A stretch of DNA of 64,000 bases from Tenacibaculum dicentrarchi (GCF_964036635.1 NZ_OZ038524.1:787501-851500), one strand, 5' to 3'. Numbered from the stretch's first letter, positions 27,504-36,890 are shown. Notes: generated by a model not told the origin, from the sequence alone. Numbers and translations: made by a program.

Positions 27504-29258
27504 TTGAAATCATTAAAATATCTTAATAAATATTTTTTTAAATATAAATGGCGTTTATTATTAGGAACTGTAATTACGGTTTTAGCGAAAATTTTAACTC
27601 TTAAAATTCCTGATTTTGTAGGTAATTCATTAAATGTTGTTGAGGATTATCAATTAGGAAAAATAACAGATTTATCCGAAGTAAAAGCTGTTTTGTTTGA
27701 TAATATAATGCTGATTATAGGGGTTACTTTATTGGGAGGTTTTTTTACTTTTTTTATGAGACAAACCATTATTGTAATGTCTAGAATGATTGAGTTTGAT
27801 TTAAAAAATGAAATTTATCAGCAATATCAACGATTATCTACTAATTTTTATAAAAAAAATAGAACAGGTGATTTAATGAATCGTATAAGTGAAGACGTTT
27901 CTAAAGTGCGTATGTATTTTGGTCCAGCAATTATGTATACTTTAAATATGATAATATCATTAATTATTGGTTTTAGTCAAATGTATGCAATTTCGCCAAA
28001 ATTAACTTTATACACTATGATTCCGTTTCCTATTTTGTCGGTATCTATTTTTATATTAAGTAAACAAATTAATAAACGCAGTACAATTGTTCAAGAATAT
28101 TTATCAAAATTAACAACATTTAATCAAGAGTTTTTTTCAGGAATTAACGTAGTTAAATCGTATGCAATAGAACCAGCTGTAATTGCTTCTTTTGATGAAA
28201 TTGCCGATAAAAGCAAAGAGAAAAATATTGAATTACATAAAGTACAAGCGTTATTTTTTCCATTGATGATTTTATTAATAGGAGTTAGTAATATTATCGT
28301 TTTATATATTGGAGGGCAACAATATATTGCTGGCGAAATTCAATTAGGTGCTATTGCTTCGTTTGTTATGTATGTAAATATACTTACTTGGCCAGTTGCA
28401 GTAGTTGGGTGGGTAACTTCAACGGTACAACAGGCAGCAGCATCGCAAGAACGAATTAATGAGTTTTTAGAGCAAATTCCAGAAATTAGAAACAATACAA
28501 ATACACATACTAAAATACAAGGTAAAATTGAATTTAAAGATGTTTCTTTAACTTATGATGATACTAATATAACTGCATTAAAGAAAGTTAATTTAATTAT
28601 TGAAAAGGGTGAAACCTTGGCAATTTTAGGAACTACAGGAAGTGGTAAATCAACTATTATAAATTTAATTTCTCGATTATATGATGCTACTGAAGGTGAA
28701 GTTTTAATAGATGGAAAAAATATAAAAGACTGTAATTTATATGATGTTAGAAATCAAATTGGTTTTGTACCGCAAGATCCATTCTTGTTTTCTGATAGTC
28801 TTGAGAATAATATTAAATTTGGGAAAGAAAATGCTACGAAACAACAAATTATTGAAGCTGCTAAAAATGCGGTAATTCATGATAATATTATCAATTTTAA
28901 AAATGGATATCAAACTGTTTTAGGTGAAAGAGGCGTTACTTTATCGGGCGGACAAAAACAACGAACCGCTATTGCTAGAGCTATTATTAAGAATCCGAAG
29001 GTATTAATTTTTGATGATTGTTTATCGGCAGTTGATACTGAAACAGAGCAACAAATTCTCTCAAATTTAGGCCGTATTTCTAAAGATAAAACAAGTATCA
29101 TAATTAGTCACAGTATTTCGTCTGTTAAAAATGCTGATAAAATAATAGTTTTAGATGCAGGTAAAGTTATTCAGCAAGGTGTTCATAATCAATTAATAAA
29201 AGTGACGGGTTATTATAAAGAGTTATATGAACAACAACTTTTAGAAAAAGAAATGTAA
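27504..29258 (+). CDS. ABC exporter, MsbA-like half-transporter
   Basis: A 584-residue fusion of a six-helix membrane domain and an ATPase domain. Walker A is LGTTGSGKST near residue 390, the signature is LSGGQKQRTAIARAI, Walker B is LIFDDCLSAVD (catalytic Glu replaced by Cys), and the H-loop His is in IISHSIS. No ATG lies near the N-terminus. TTG at 27504, giving MKSLKYLNKYFFKYKWRL, fits the usual start; TTG at 27465 is an alternative. The missing Walker B Glu suggests that this half is weakly catalytic or pairs with another subunit. Substrate is unknown. Confidence 0.85.
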   Translation: MKSLKYLNKYFFKYKWRLLLGTVITVLAKILTLKIPDFVGNSLNVVEDYQLGKITDLSEVKAVLFDNIMLIIGVTLLGGFFTFFMRQTIIVMSRMIEFDLKNEIYQQYQRLSTNFYKKNRTGDLMNRISEDVSKVRMYFGPAIMYTLNMIISLIIGFSQMYAISPKLTLYTMIPFPILSVSIFILSKQINKRSTIVQEYLSKLTTFNQEFFSGINVVKSYAIEPAVIASFDEIADKSKEKNIELHKVQALFFPLMILLIGVSNIIVLYIGGQQYIAGEIQLGAIASFVMYVNILTWPVAVVGWVTSTVQQAAASQERINEFLEQIPEIRNNTNTHTKIQGKIEFKDVSLTYDDTNITALKKVNLIIEKGETLAILGTTGSGKSTIINLISRLYDATEGEVLIDGKNIKDCNLYDVRNQIGFVPQDPFLFSDSLENNIKFGKENATKQQIIEAAKNAVIHDNIINFKNGYQTVLGERGVTLSGGQKQRTAIARAIIKNPKVLIFDDCLSAVDTETEQQILSNLGRISKDKTSIIISHSISSVKNADKIIVLDAGKVIQQGVHNQLIKVTGYYKELYEQQLLEKEM

Positions 29259-29339
29259 TGTTTCGTATTGCCAAATCAATTATTTTATTAGATTTGTTGA
29301 GCAATTTTAAGTAAATAATTATTATTTAAGAAACGAACT

Positions 29340-29714
29340 ATGAGTGAGCGAGAGAGAGTAGAACAAGAAGAGATTTTTTCACAAGTTTTAAGAGCAGGAA
29401 GAAGAACCTACTTTTTTGATGTAAGGTCTACAAAAGCAGATGACTACTATTTAACAGTCACTGAAAGTAAAAAATTTACGCACGATGATGGCTCTTTTCA
29501 TTATCAAAAACATAAAATTTATTTATATAAAGAAGATTTTTTAGACTTTAAAGAAATGCTAAACAAGGCAACAGATTTTATTGTTAATGAAAAAGGTTCA
29601 GAAGTAATTAGTGAGCGTCATCAAAAAGATTACAAAAAAGAAGAAGAAGAAAGTAATGAGGTTATAACTGCATCGACAGAAAGTTTTACCAATGTTTCTT
29701 TTGATGATATTTAA
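29340..29714 (+). CDS. DUF3276 (PUR-alpha-like) nucleic-acid-binding protein
   Basis: A 124-residue protein with one PUR repeat: IFSQVLRAGRRTYFFDVRST, then YYLTVTESKK and YKEDFLDFKEML. Bacterial PUR-alpha homologues of Bacteroidota and Borrelia bind single-stranded DNA and RNA. The C-terminal 30 residues are acidic and disordered. It is followed by a bidirectional terminator. Confidence 0.93.
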   Translation: MSERERVEQEEIFSQVLRAGRRTYFFDVRSTKADDYYLTVTESKKFTHDDGSFHYQKHKIYLYKEDFLDFKEMLNKATDFIVNEKGSEVISERHQKDYKKEEEESNEVITASTESFTNVSFDDI

Positions 29715-29770
29715 GTAGAAAATTAATAATTTTTTGATAAAAAAATAGTATTTTAAATTCAATTTACATT

Positions 29771-29803
29771 AAAAGCACCTAACTTTTAACAGTTGGTGCT
29801 TTT
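29771..29803. terminator. Bidirectional terminator
   Basis: Arms AAAAGCACCTAACT and AGTTGGTGCTTTT around a short loop, between the convergent DUF3276 and isochorismate synthase genes. Confidence 0.8.
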
Positions 29804-29821
29804 TACTTAATAAGATGTAAT

Positions 29822-30883
29822 TTACAATACTTTTTTCATAGTTTCTGATTTTGAAACCGTTTCTAGCCATTCACTTTCAGGGTTACTTTCTTTGGTAATT
29901 CCGCCACCAATAAAAAGAACTGCCGAATTATTTCTAATTTCCATACATCGTAAATTTACAAAAAGTTCCGAAGTGTTTTCACTTGTTTCGTTTAAGTTTA
30001 ATTCGCCTAAAAAACCTGTATAATATGCTCTATTATAGTTTTCGTTTTTTAAGATAAATGCTTTAGATGCCTCTAAAGGTAAGCCACAAACGGCAGGAGT
30101 TGGGTGTAGTTTTTTTATTAAAACAGCATTTTTAGTGTTTATTTCTCCAGAAATAAGTGTTTTTAAATGTAGTAAATTTCCTGCTTTCGCTGTTTTTACT
30201 CCGCCTTTTTTTAGCGAATTACAAATTTCAGAAAGTTTATCTGTTATATAATCGGTAACAAATTGCTGTTCTTCGATTTCTTTAGGTTGCCAAATAACGT
30301 TTGTTGTATTGTTAAAAACTTGAGTTCCTGCCAAAGACATTGTTTCAAAATGCTGTTTTTTAATTTTCACTAAAGTTTCAGGTGTAGCACCAAGCCACAT
30401 TCCTACCTTCGGATGATACCAAACATAGGTAAATGCGGTGTTGTAATTTACAAGTAGTTTTTTGAAAATAGTAACTATATTAAAATCGGTAAGTTTTATA
30501 AGTTCTTTTCTCGATAAAATAACTTTTTTAAAAAGTCCTGAATTAATAGCATCAATTCCTTTTTGAACTAGCTTGATATGTGCTTTTTCTTGGAAGTTTT
30601 TCGTATTGTTTTTCTCTTGACTCTTTAGGTAAGTATCATCAGAATTAATATCTTCTAAGAAATTTTCTTTTAAAAAACATGCGTTATTTTTAGGAATTAA
30701 AACAGCAGGGTTTTTATCATCGAAAGGAGCAAATATAAATCCACTTTCAGCATAGCTTGTAGAGGTGTATAAGCAGTCGTTATTTTGAAAAAAACCAGTT
30801 AACAAAGTTGAGTTTGGTTTTCTATAAACAACAAAAGGTAGTTTGTTTTTGAGCGATTCTTCTATTTTTGAAAATATTTTCAA
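29822..30883 (-). CDS. menF: Isochorismate synthase (chorismate-binding enzyme)
   Basis: A 353-residue enzyme of the MenF/EntC family that converts chorismate to isochorismate. Family motifs are KVILSRKE near residue 120, GATPETLVKI near 178, the catalytic region LAGTQVFN near 198, HPTPAVCGLPLEAS near 270, and ELFVNLRCMEI plus FIGGGITKESNPESEW at the end. A hotdog thioesterase lies 32 bases upstream on the same strand. This pair suggests menaquinone synthesis, the usual quinone of flavobacteria; a siderophore role is less likely with no NRPS genes near. Confidence 0.93.
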   Translation of the reverse strand: MKIFSKIEESLKNKLPFVVYRKPNSTLLTGFFQNNDCLYTSTSYAESGFIFAPFDDKNPAVLIPKNNACFLKENFLEDINSDDTYLKSQEKNNTKNFQEKAHIKLVQKGIDAINSGLFKKVILSRKELIKLTDFNIVTIFKKLLVNYNTAFTYVWYHPKVGMWLGATPETLVKIKKQHFETMSLAGTQVFNNTTNVIWQPKEIEEQQFVTDYITDKLSEICNSLKKGGVKTAKAGNLLHLKTLISGEINTKNAVLIKKLHPTPAVCGLPLEASKAFILKNENYNRAYYTGFLGELNLNETSENTSELFVNLRCMEIRNNSAVLFIGGGITKESNPESEWLETVSKSETMKKVL

Positions 30884-30915
30884 ACTAAATTTATTTTATA
30901 ATTATGCTAATAAGC

Positions 30916-31332
30916 TTATTTTTTATCTAAAACAATATTGGTTATTTTACATAAAGAAATTAATTTTTTTTGTTCATCAACAATTTTAACCTCCCATAAA
31001 TGCGTTGTTCTTCCTTGGTGAACGGCTTTTGCAGTAGCGAAAACAGTACCGTCTTTTTTACTTTTTACATGATTAATACTAAGCTCAATTCCTTTTACAA
31101 TTTTGCTGTTATCATTTAAAAAAAATCCCGAAGCACAGCTACCAACCGTTTCTGCTAAAGCAGCTGTAGCGCCACCGTGTAAAATTCCGTGAGGCTGATG
31201 TACTTTTGAATTTACAGGCATTTTGGCGGTAATAAAATCTTTACCAACGTCAACAAACTCAATTTGAAGTGTTTCCATTAAGGTGTTTTTATTATAACTA
31301 TTAAGTATTTCGAGTGATTGTTGTCTATCCAT
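30916..31332 (-). CDS. PaaI-family hotdog thioesterase
   Basis: A 138-residue hotdog-fold acyl-CoA thioesterase. The active-site region is HQPHGILHGGATAALAETVG near residues 46-65, with the catalytic Glu in LAETVGS. ATG at 31332 gives MDRQQSLEIL; an upstream ATG six codons earlier is possible. Next to isochorismate synthase it is a good candidate for 1,4-dihydroxy-2-naphthoyl-CoA hydrolase of menaquinone synthesis, an inference from context. Confidence 0.9.
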   Translation of the reverse strand: MDRQQSLEILNSYNKNTLMETLQIEFVDVGKDFITAKMPVNSKVHQPHGILHGGATAALAETVGSCASGFFLNDNSKIVKGIELSINHVKSKKDGTVFATAKAVHQGRTTHLWEVKIVDEQKKLISLCKITNIVLDKK

Positions 31333-31351
31333 TTTGTTAAAAATTATCATT

Positions 31352-31369
31352 CAAAAATACGTATTTTTG
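31352..31369. promoter_or_regulatory. Divergent overlapping -7 boxes in an 18-base palindrome
   Basis: The perfect palindrome CAAAAATACGTATTTTTG contains TATTTTTG on each strand, matching the flavobacterial -7 consensus TAnnTTTG in both directions. It lies between the divergent thioesterase (start 31332) and pRiA4b-like gene (start 31390), each about 20 bases away. The -33 TTG partners are not well placed. Confidence 0.5.
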
Positions 31370-31389
31370 TAGCGACAAAAAATGATAGA

Positions 31390-31902
31390 ATGTATAAAGT
31401 ACGTGTAATTTTAGATACAAAAAAAGATGTAATAAGAACCTTGGTTGTTAATCAGGCAAAATCACTAGAAGATTTGCATTCAGATATTGCTAAATCATTT
31501 GGTTTTAATGGACAAGAAATGGCTTCTTTTTACCGAACAGATGAAGATTGGAATCAAGGAGAAGAAATCCCTTTATTTGATATGTCGGAAGATGGCGAAG
31601 CACCATCAATGGCAACCTGTGTTATAAAAGAAACTTTACCGAATATAAATGATAAATTGATTTATGTATATGATTTTTTACAAATGTGGACATTTTATGT
31701 TGAGGTTGTAGAACAATCAGATGAAGTTGTTACTGATACTAAAATAATTTTAACTGTTGGAGAAATTCCTGATGAAGCACCAGAAAAAGAATTTAAAACA
31801 TCAAAAATACCAAATGATTTAGAAGATGATTTTGATGATGAATTTAACGATGGATTTACAAGTTTTGAAAATATTGATGATTTTGACTTTGATAATTTTT
31901 AA
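31390..31902 (+). CDS. Plasmid pRiA4b ORF-3-like protein
   Basis: A 170-residue protein of the pRiA4b ORF-3 family. ATG at 31390 gives MYKVRVILDTKKDVIRTLVV; an open stretch upstream crosses the promoter. Family traits are the N-terminal beta strand, the DLHSDIAKSFGFNG helix and LIYVYDFLQMWTFYVEV. The C-terminus is very acidic (runs of Asp and Glu) and ends DFDFDNF. Function is unknown; the family occurs in transposon and plasmid contexts but also in flavobacterial chromosomes, as here. Confidence 0.88.
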   Translation: MYKVRVILDTKKDVIRTLVVNQAKSLEDLHSDIAKSFGFNGQEMASFYRTDEDWNQGEEIPLFDMSEDGEAPSMATCVIKETLPNINDKLIYVYDFLQMWTFYVEVVEQSDEVVTDTKIILTVGEIPDEAPEKEFKTSKIPNDLEDDFDDEFNDGFTSFENIDDFDFDNF

Positions 31903-31906
31903 TATC

Positions 31907-31945
31907 AAAAAAAGGCAATTTATTTTTAAATAAATTGCCTTTTTT
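31907..31945 (+). terminator. Terminator after the pRiA4b-like gene
   Basis: Arms AAAAAAAGGCAATTTA and TAAATTGCCTTTTTT around an eight-base loop, five bases after the stop, with T residues at the 3' side. Confidence 0.85.
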
Positions 31946-32057
31946 ATTTCTTCTATATTAAATTTAATAATAATATTTCTTTTTATTGATGATAATCAAT
32001 AACGTATTATTTAAAAGAAAATAGTTAATTTTGAAGATAAAATACTATCTTTAAGAT

Positions 32058-32678
32058 ATGGCACAATTTATAAAACTATATAACGATAATCCGAATCCGA
32101 AAGAAATTGCTAAAATTGTAAAAGTTTTACAAAATGGCGGGTTAATAATTTATCCAACAGATACTGTTTACGGATTAGGTTGTGATATTACCAATACAAA
32201 AGCATTAGAAAAAATTGCTAAAATAAAAGGAGTGAAGCTAGAAAAATCGAATTTTTCATTTATCTGTAATAATTTAAGTCATTTATCAGATTACGTTAAA
32301 CAGATAGATTCTGCAACTTTTAAAATATTAAAAAGAGCTTTACCAGGTCCTTATACTTTTATTTTACCAGGAAGTAATTCATTACCAAAAGTATTTAAAA
32401 AGCGTAAAACAATAGGTATTCGTATTCCTGACAATATAATAGCACAAACTATTGTAGAGGCTTTAGGAAATCCAATAGTTTCTACTTCTATTCATGATGA
32501 AGATGAGGTAATAGAATACACCACAGACCCTGAATTAATTTTTGAAAAATGGCAAAATATTGTTGATATTGTTATTGATGGTGGTTATGGTGATAACTAT
32601 GCATCAACAGTAATAGATTTAACTACCGATTCTCCAGAAGTAATAAGAGAAGGTAAAGGAAGTTTAGATATTTTGTAA
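32058..32678 (+). CDS. L-threonylcarbamoyladenylate synthase (Sua5/YciO/YrdC family)
   Basis: A 206-residue enzyme that makes threonylcarbamoyl-AMP from threonine, bicarbonate and ATP for the t6A modification of tRNA. Signature residues are in GLIIYPTDTVYGLGCD near residue 34, KSNFSFICNN near 68, RALPGPYTFIL near 98, and RIPDN near 128. The C-terminus STVIDLT..REGKGSLDIL is typical. It resembles the YciO-like subgroup as much as TsaC. tsaD, the next enzyme, is at 37088-38116 in this window. Confidence 0.9.
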   Translation: MAQFIKLYNDNPNPKEIAKIVKVLQNGGLIIYPTDTVYGLGCDITNTKALEKIAKIKGVKLEKSNFSFICNNLSHLSDYVKQIDSATFKILKRALPGPYTFILPGSNSLPKVFKKRKTIGIRIPDNIIAQTIVEALGNPIVSTSIHDEDEVIEYTTDPELIFEKWQNIVDIVIDGGYGDNYASTVIDLTTDSPEVIREGKGSLDIL

Positions 32679-32686
32679 TAAAGTAA

Positions 32687-33685
32687 TTATTTTAATTGAT
32701 TAAAATTTTTTCTACCTAAAGCATAATATTGCCAAACGATAGAACTATGTTTATTATAGTTATTTTCTTTATTAAGTTTTTTTCTTTTTCCTAAAAACTT
32801 AATAAAGTTAGCGTAAAAACTAAAATGAGCTTTTAAAATAGCAATAGTATGCTTGGGTTTAAGTTCAGCTAAGAATTTAAGTCCTGCAATTCCATCTAAG
32901 ACTAAGCGAGAAAAAATCACAAAGAAGACCAATTTGGTAGGTACATTTTTAACGATATTTAATAAGCTATTTCTGAAGTTTAAAAAGGTTTTCTGCGGAT
33001 TTATTGCTTGTAAAGTTGCACCGCCAACATGATAAACAGTTGAATTTCCTACATATTTAATTGTGAAATTTTCGTTTTTTGCTCGCCAACATAAATCTAT
33101 TTCTTCTTGATGTGCAAAATAATCTTCATCAAAACCATTTAGCTTATGATACACTTTTGAGCGAATAAAAAAACAAGCTCCAGAAGCCCAAAAAATTTCA
33201 GTAGTATCGTTAAACTGTCCGTTGTCGATTTCTAAATGATTGAAAATTCGTCCACGGCAATACGGATAACCATATAAATCGACAAATCCACCGCCAGCAC
33301 CTGCATATTCAAATTTTGTTTTATCTTTAAAGTCTAAAATTTTTGGCTGAATAATAGCTGTATTTTTTTCTTTTTTAAAAGTGTCTAAAATAGGAGTAAG
33401 CCAGTTTTTAGTAACCTCAATATCAGAATTTACTAAACAATAAACATCAGCATTAATATGTTGTAAAGCATCATTATATCCTTTCGCATATCCACCATTA
33501 GTACTATTTTCTACTATTTTAACGGTCGGAAAATTTTGTTTGATAAAAGCGATAGAATCATCAGAAGAAGCATTATCAGCAACATAAATTTCAGCCTGAT
33601 TTACACTAAAATTTACAATACTTGGTAAAAATTGTTCTAATAATTGTTTACCATTCCAATTTAATATAACGACTGCTGTTTTCAT
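32687..33685 (-). CDS. Family 2 glycosyltransferase
   Basis: A 332-residue GT-A glycosyltransferase. It starts MKTAVVILNWNGKQLLEQFL, with the nucleotide-sugar metal motif in VYCLVNSDIEV (the SDIE variant of DXD) near residue 92, and ASGACFFIRS plus FDEDYFAHQEEIDLCWRA near 165-205, which match the rhamnosyltransferase (WbbL-like) group. The C-terminal part has a hydrophobic stretch that may touch the membrane. It is likely used in O-antigen or capsule assembly, though it stands outside a polysaccharide cluster here. Confidence 0.9.
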   Translation of the reverse strand: MKTAVVILNWNGKQLLEQFLPSIVNFSVNQAEIYVADNASSDDSIAFIKQNFPTVKIVENSTNGGYAKGYNDALQHINADVYCLVNSDIEVTKNWLTPILDTFKKEKNTAIIQPKILDFKDKTKFEYAGAGGGFVDLYGYPYCRGRIFNHLEIDNGQFNDTTEIFWASGACFFIRSKVYHKLNGFDEDYFAHQEEIDLCWRAKNENFTIKYVGNSTVYHVGGATLQAINPQKTFLNFRNSLLNIVKNVPTKLVFFVIFSRLVLDGIAGLKFLAELKPKHTIAILKAHFSFYANFIKFLGKRKKLNKENNYNKHSSIVWQYYALGRKNFNQLK

Positions 33686-33709
33686 AATTGCGAATTTATC
33701 AATTATTTA

Positions 33710-34153
33710 TTATTTATAATCAGGAATATCTTTTAAAAAAACATAGGTTTCATTTTCTTTATCAAGCTGACAAAAATAATGCTCTAATCCGTTGGTAACA
33801 ATTAGATAATTAGCATTTAATTTTAAGTTATAACGTGCAATTTGGTCAAAAGTATCTTGAGCAATTTTAATTTTTGGAGCTTTACATTCTACTATAATAT
33901 TCGGCGTTCCATCTGAAGAAAAAATAACAATATCTGTTCGTTTTTTTAGGTTGTTTATAGTCAATTGTTTTTCAAGAGCAATTAAAGTAACAGGATATTT
34001 TTTTTCTTCAATTAAAAACTGCACAAAATGTTGACGAACCCATTCTTCAGGAGTTAATACTAAGTATTTTTTTCTTAAATTATCAAAAATAAGCGTCTTA
34101 TTTTCGTTACTTTTGAGCCTGAATTTGTAGGTAGGAAGATTCAATTTTTGCAT
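33710..34153 (-). CDS. Stand-alone HsdR N-terminal-domain protein
   Basis: A 147-residue protein that is only the nuclease-like N-terminal domain of type I restriction subunit HsdR. The PD-(D/E)XK-type motif is visible: KRTDIVIFS (Asp) followed by NIIVECKAPK (ECK). There is no helicase part and no HsdM or HsdS gene near. A TATTTTTG box lies just upstream at 34158-34165. It is divergent from holA by 17 bases. Such single-domain proteins are widespread in flavobacteria; the role is unknown. Confidence 0.85.
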   Translation of the reverse strand: MQKLNLPTYKFRLKSNENKTLIFDNLRKKYLVLTPEEWVRQHFVQFLIEEKKYPVTLIALEKQLTINNLKKRTDIVIFSSDGTPNIIVECKAPKIKIAQDTFDQIARYNLKLNANYLIVTNGLEHYFCQLDKENETYVFLKDIPDYK

Positions 34154-34170
34154 GCTTCAAAAATAAGAAA

Positions 34171-35172
34171 ATGAACGAAATTAAAACTATCGTATCCGAT
34201 ATAAAAAAGGGCAATATAAAACCTATATATTTTTTAATGGGTGATGAACCTTATTATATTGATAAAATCTCTGAATATATTGAAAAAAACGTACTTGACG
34301 AATCTGAAAAAGGCTTTAATCAAGTGGTAATGTACGGAAGAGATGTTACTATTGACGAAATTATAGCATCAGCAAAACGCTATCCTATGATGGCAGAAAA
34401 GCAGGTAATTATTGTAAAAGAAGCGCAAGATTTAGTTCGTACAATAGATAGAATTGAAGCTTATGCTGAAAATCCGCAATTAAGTACCGTATTAGTTTTT
34501 AATTATAAATATAAGAAGTTAGATAAGCGTAAAAAAACCTATAAAGCGATTGCTAAAAATGGCTTAATTTACGAGAGTAAAAAATTATATGAGAATCAGG
34601 TTGCCGATTGGATTCGTAAAGTTTTAGGCGGAAGAAAATATAATATTGAGCCAAAAGCATCTCAAATGCTAGTAGAGTTTTTAGGAACAGATTTGAGTAA
34701 AATATCCAATGAATTAGAAAAGTTGATGTCTGTTTTACCTAAAAATATCATTATTACAGATAAACATATTGAAGAAAATATTGGTATTTCAAAAGATTTT
34801 AACAATTTTGAATTGCGAAAAGCAATCGGTCAAAAAGATATTGTAAAAGCGAATAGGATAATCAATTATTTTACTCAAAATCCTAAAAATAATCCGTTAG
34901 TAATGACTATTTCATTATTAAATAGTTTTTTTACACAATTATTAATGTATCACGGTTTAAAAGATAAATCGAAAGGTAATGTAGCTAAAGTTTTGGGTGT
35001 AAATCCTTATTTTGTGGATGATTATAGTTCAGCTGGAAAAAAATATCCGATGCGAAAAGTATCGCAAGTAATCGGTTTTTTACGAGAAGCAGATATCAAA
35101 AGTAAAGGAGTAGGAGCAAATCAATCATCTTCAGATATCTTAAAAGAATTGTTGTTTAAAATACTTCATTAA
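34171..35172 (+). CDS. holA: DNA polymerase III subunit delta HolA
   Basis: A 333-residue clamp-loader subunit that opens the beta clamp. The family start KPIYFLMGDEPYYIDKISEY is present, then AKRYPMMAEKQVIIVKEAQ and the AAA+-like fold without ATP site. The C-terminal helical region FNNFELRKAIGQKD and NPLVMTISLLNSFFTQL match HolA. Length is normal for the family. Confidence 0.95.
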   Translation: MNEIKTIVSDIKKGNIKPIYFLMGDEPYYIDKISEYIEKNVLDESEKGFNQVVMYGRDVTIDEIIASAKRYPMMAEKQVIIVKEAQDLVRTIDRIEAYAENPQLSTVLVFNYKYKKLDKRKKTYKAIAKNGLIYESKKLYENQVADWIRKVLGGRKYNIEPKASQMLVEFLGTDLSKISNELEKLMSVLPKNIIITDKHIEENIGISKDFNNFELRKAIGQKDIVKANRIINYFTQNPKNNPLVMTISLLNSFFTQLLMYHGLKDKSKGNVAKVLGVNPYFVDDYSSAGKKYPMRKVSQVIGFLREADIKSKGVGANQSSSDILKELLFKILH

Positions 35173-35252
35173 TTAAATTGATTTTGATTTGTATCAAAAA
35201 GAAAATCTGTAATTAACAAAATTAGTATTTTCGCAATTCAAAATATATATAC

Positions 35253-36884
35253 ATGATTACTGTAGATCAATTAACGGTTGAATTTAGTGGAAAAACGTTG
35301 TTTAAAGACGTATCGTTTGTAATAAATGAAAACGATAAAATAGCCTTAATGGGTAAAAATGGCGCAGGAAAATCGACCATGATGAAAATTATGGCAGGAG
35401 TTTCAAAAGCTACTAAAGGAGGTGTTAGAAGTCCGAAAGATACTGTAATTGCTTATTTACCACAGCATTTATTAATGGAGGATAATTGTACGGTAAGAGA
35501 AGAAGCATCCAAAGCATTCGACGCTGTTTTTAAGATGAAATCCGAAATGGAACACTTAAATAAAGAGTTAGAAACTCGTACAGATTATGAGTCGGAAGCG
35601 TACATGAAAATTATTGAACGTGTCACCGATTTAGGAGAAACTTTTTATGCTTTAGAAGATATAAATTACCAAGCAGAAGTAGAAAAAGCCTTAAAAGGTT
35701 TAGGTTTTAAACAAGAAGATTTTGATAGATTGACATCAGAATTTAGTGGTGGTTGGCGTATGCGTATCGAATTGGCTAAAATTTTACTGCAAAAACCCGA
35801 TTTAATTTTATTAGATGAGCCAACAAATCACGTAGATATAGAATCGGTAATTTGGTTAGAAAATTTCTTGCTAAACAAAGCCAAGGCGGTAGTGGTAATA
35901 TCGCATGATAAAGCTTTTATCGATAACATAACCAATAGAACTATTGAGGTTACTATGGGAACAATTCACGATTATAAAGCTAAGTATTCTCATTATTTAG
36001 AATTACGAAAAGAGCGTCGTTCGCATCAAATAAAAGCCTATCAAGAACAACAAAAAACGATTGATGATATTAAAGGATTTATCGAACGTTTTAAAGGAAC
36101 ATATTCAAAAACAAATCAAGTAGCATCACGTGTGCGAATGTTAGAAAAAATTGTACCTATTGAAATTGATGAAGTTGATACAACATCATTAAAATTACGT
36201 TTTCCACCATCGCCACGTTCTGGAGATTATCCTGTAAAAGTAGAAAATTTAACCAAAAAATATGGCGATTTAACCGTATTTAAAGACGCAAGTTTTTCAA
36301 TAGCTCGTGGAGAAAAAGTATCGTTTGTAGGGCGTAACGGAGAAGGAAAATCAACCATGATAAAAGCCATTATGGGCGAAATCGATTTTGAAGGAGAATG
36401 TGGTTTAGGTCACAATGCTAAAGTTGGATATTTTGCACAAAATCAAGCCTCGTTATTAGATCCAGAATTAACCGTTTTTCAAACAGTAGATGAGGTTGCA
36501 GAAGGAGATGTACGAACACAAATAAAAAATATTTTAGGTCGTTTTATGTTTGCTGGTGATGATATCGAAAAGAAAGTAAAAGTGCTTTCAGGAGGAGAAA
36601 AAACACGTTTGGCAATGGTTAAATTACTATTAGAACCTGTAAATGTGTTAATTTTAGATGAGCCAACAAACCATTTAGATTTACGCTCGAAAGACGTTAT
36701 TAAAGAAGCGTTAATGCATTTCGATGGAACGTTAATTTTGGTATCTCACGACCGTGATTTCTTACAAGGGTTATCAGAAAAAGTATTCGAATTTAAAGAA
36801 CAACGTGTTATTGAACATTTCGAAACTATTGATGTTTTCTTAGAGCGAAATAATATAAAAGCATTAAAAGAAATCGATTTATAA
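35253..36884 (+). CDS. ABC-F family ATPase
   Basis: A 543-residue cytosolic protein with two ABC domains and no membrane part. First Walker A is MGKNGAGKST, first signature FSGGWRMRI, first Walker B LILLDEPTNHVD; second Walker A is VGRNGEGKST, second signature LSGGEKTRLA, second Walker B LILDEPTNHLD. The linker of about 80 charged residues (ELRKERRSHQIKAYQEQQ) is the tRNA-contacting arm. ABC-F proteins work on stalled or initiating ribosomes; closest by look is the YbiT/EttA-like group. The subgroup is not fixed. Confidence 0.95.
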   Translation: MITVDQLTVEFSGKTLFKDVSFVINENDKIALMGKNGAGKSTMMKIMAGVSKATKGGVRSPKDTVIAYLPQHLLMEDNCTVREEASKAFDAVFKMKSEMEHLNKELETRTDYESEAYMKIIERVTDLGETFYALEDINYQAEVEKALKGLGFKQEDFDRLTSEFSGGWRMRIELAKILLQKPDLILLDEPTNHVDIESVIWLENFLLNKAKAVVVISHDKAFIDNITNRTIEVTMGTIHDYKAKYSHYLELRKERRSHQIKAYQEQQKTIDDIKGFIERFKGTYSKTNQVASRVRMLEKIVPIEIDEVDTTSLKLRFPPSPRSGDYPVKVENLTKKYGDLTVFKDASFSIARGEKVSFVGRNGEGKSTMIKAIMGEIDFEGECGLGHNAKVGYFAQNQASLLDPELTVFQTVDEVAEGDVRTQIKNILGRFMFAGDDIEKKVKVLSGGEKTRLAMVKLLLEPVNVLILDEPTNHLDLRSKDVIKEALMHFDGTLILVSHDRDFLQGLSEKVFEFKEQRVIEHFETIDVFLERNNIKALKEIDL

Positions 36885-36890
36885 AATTAT

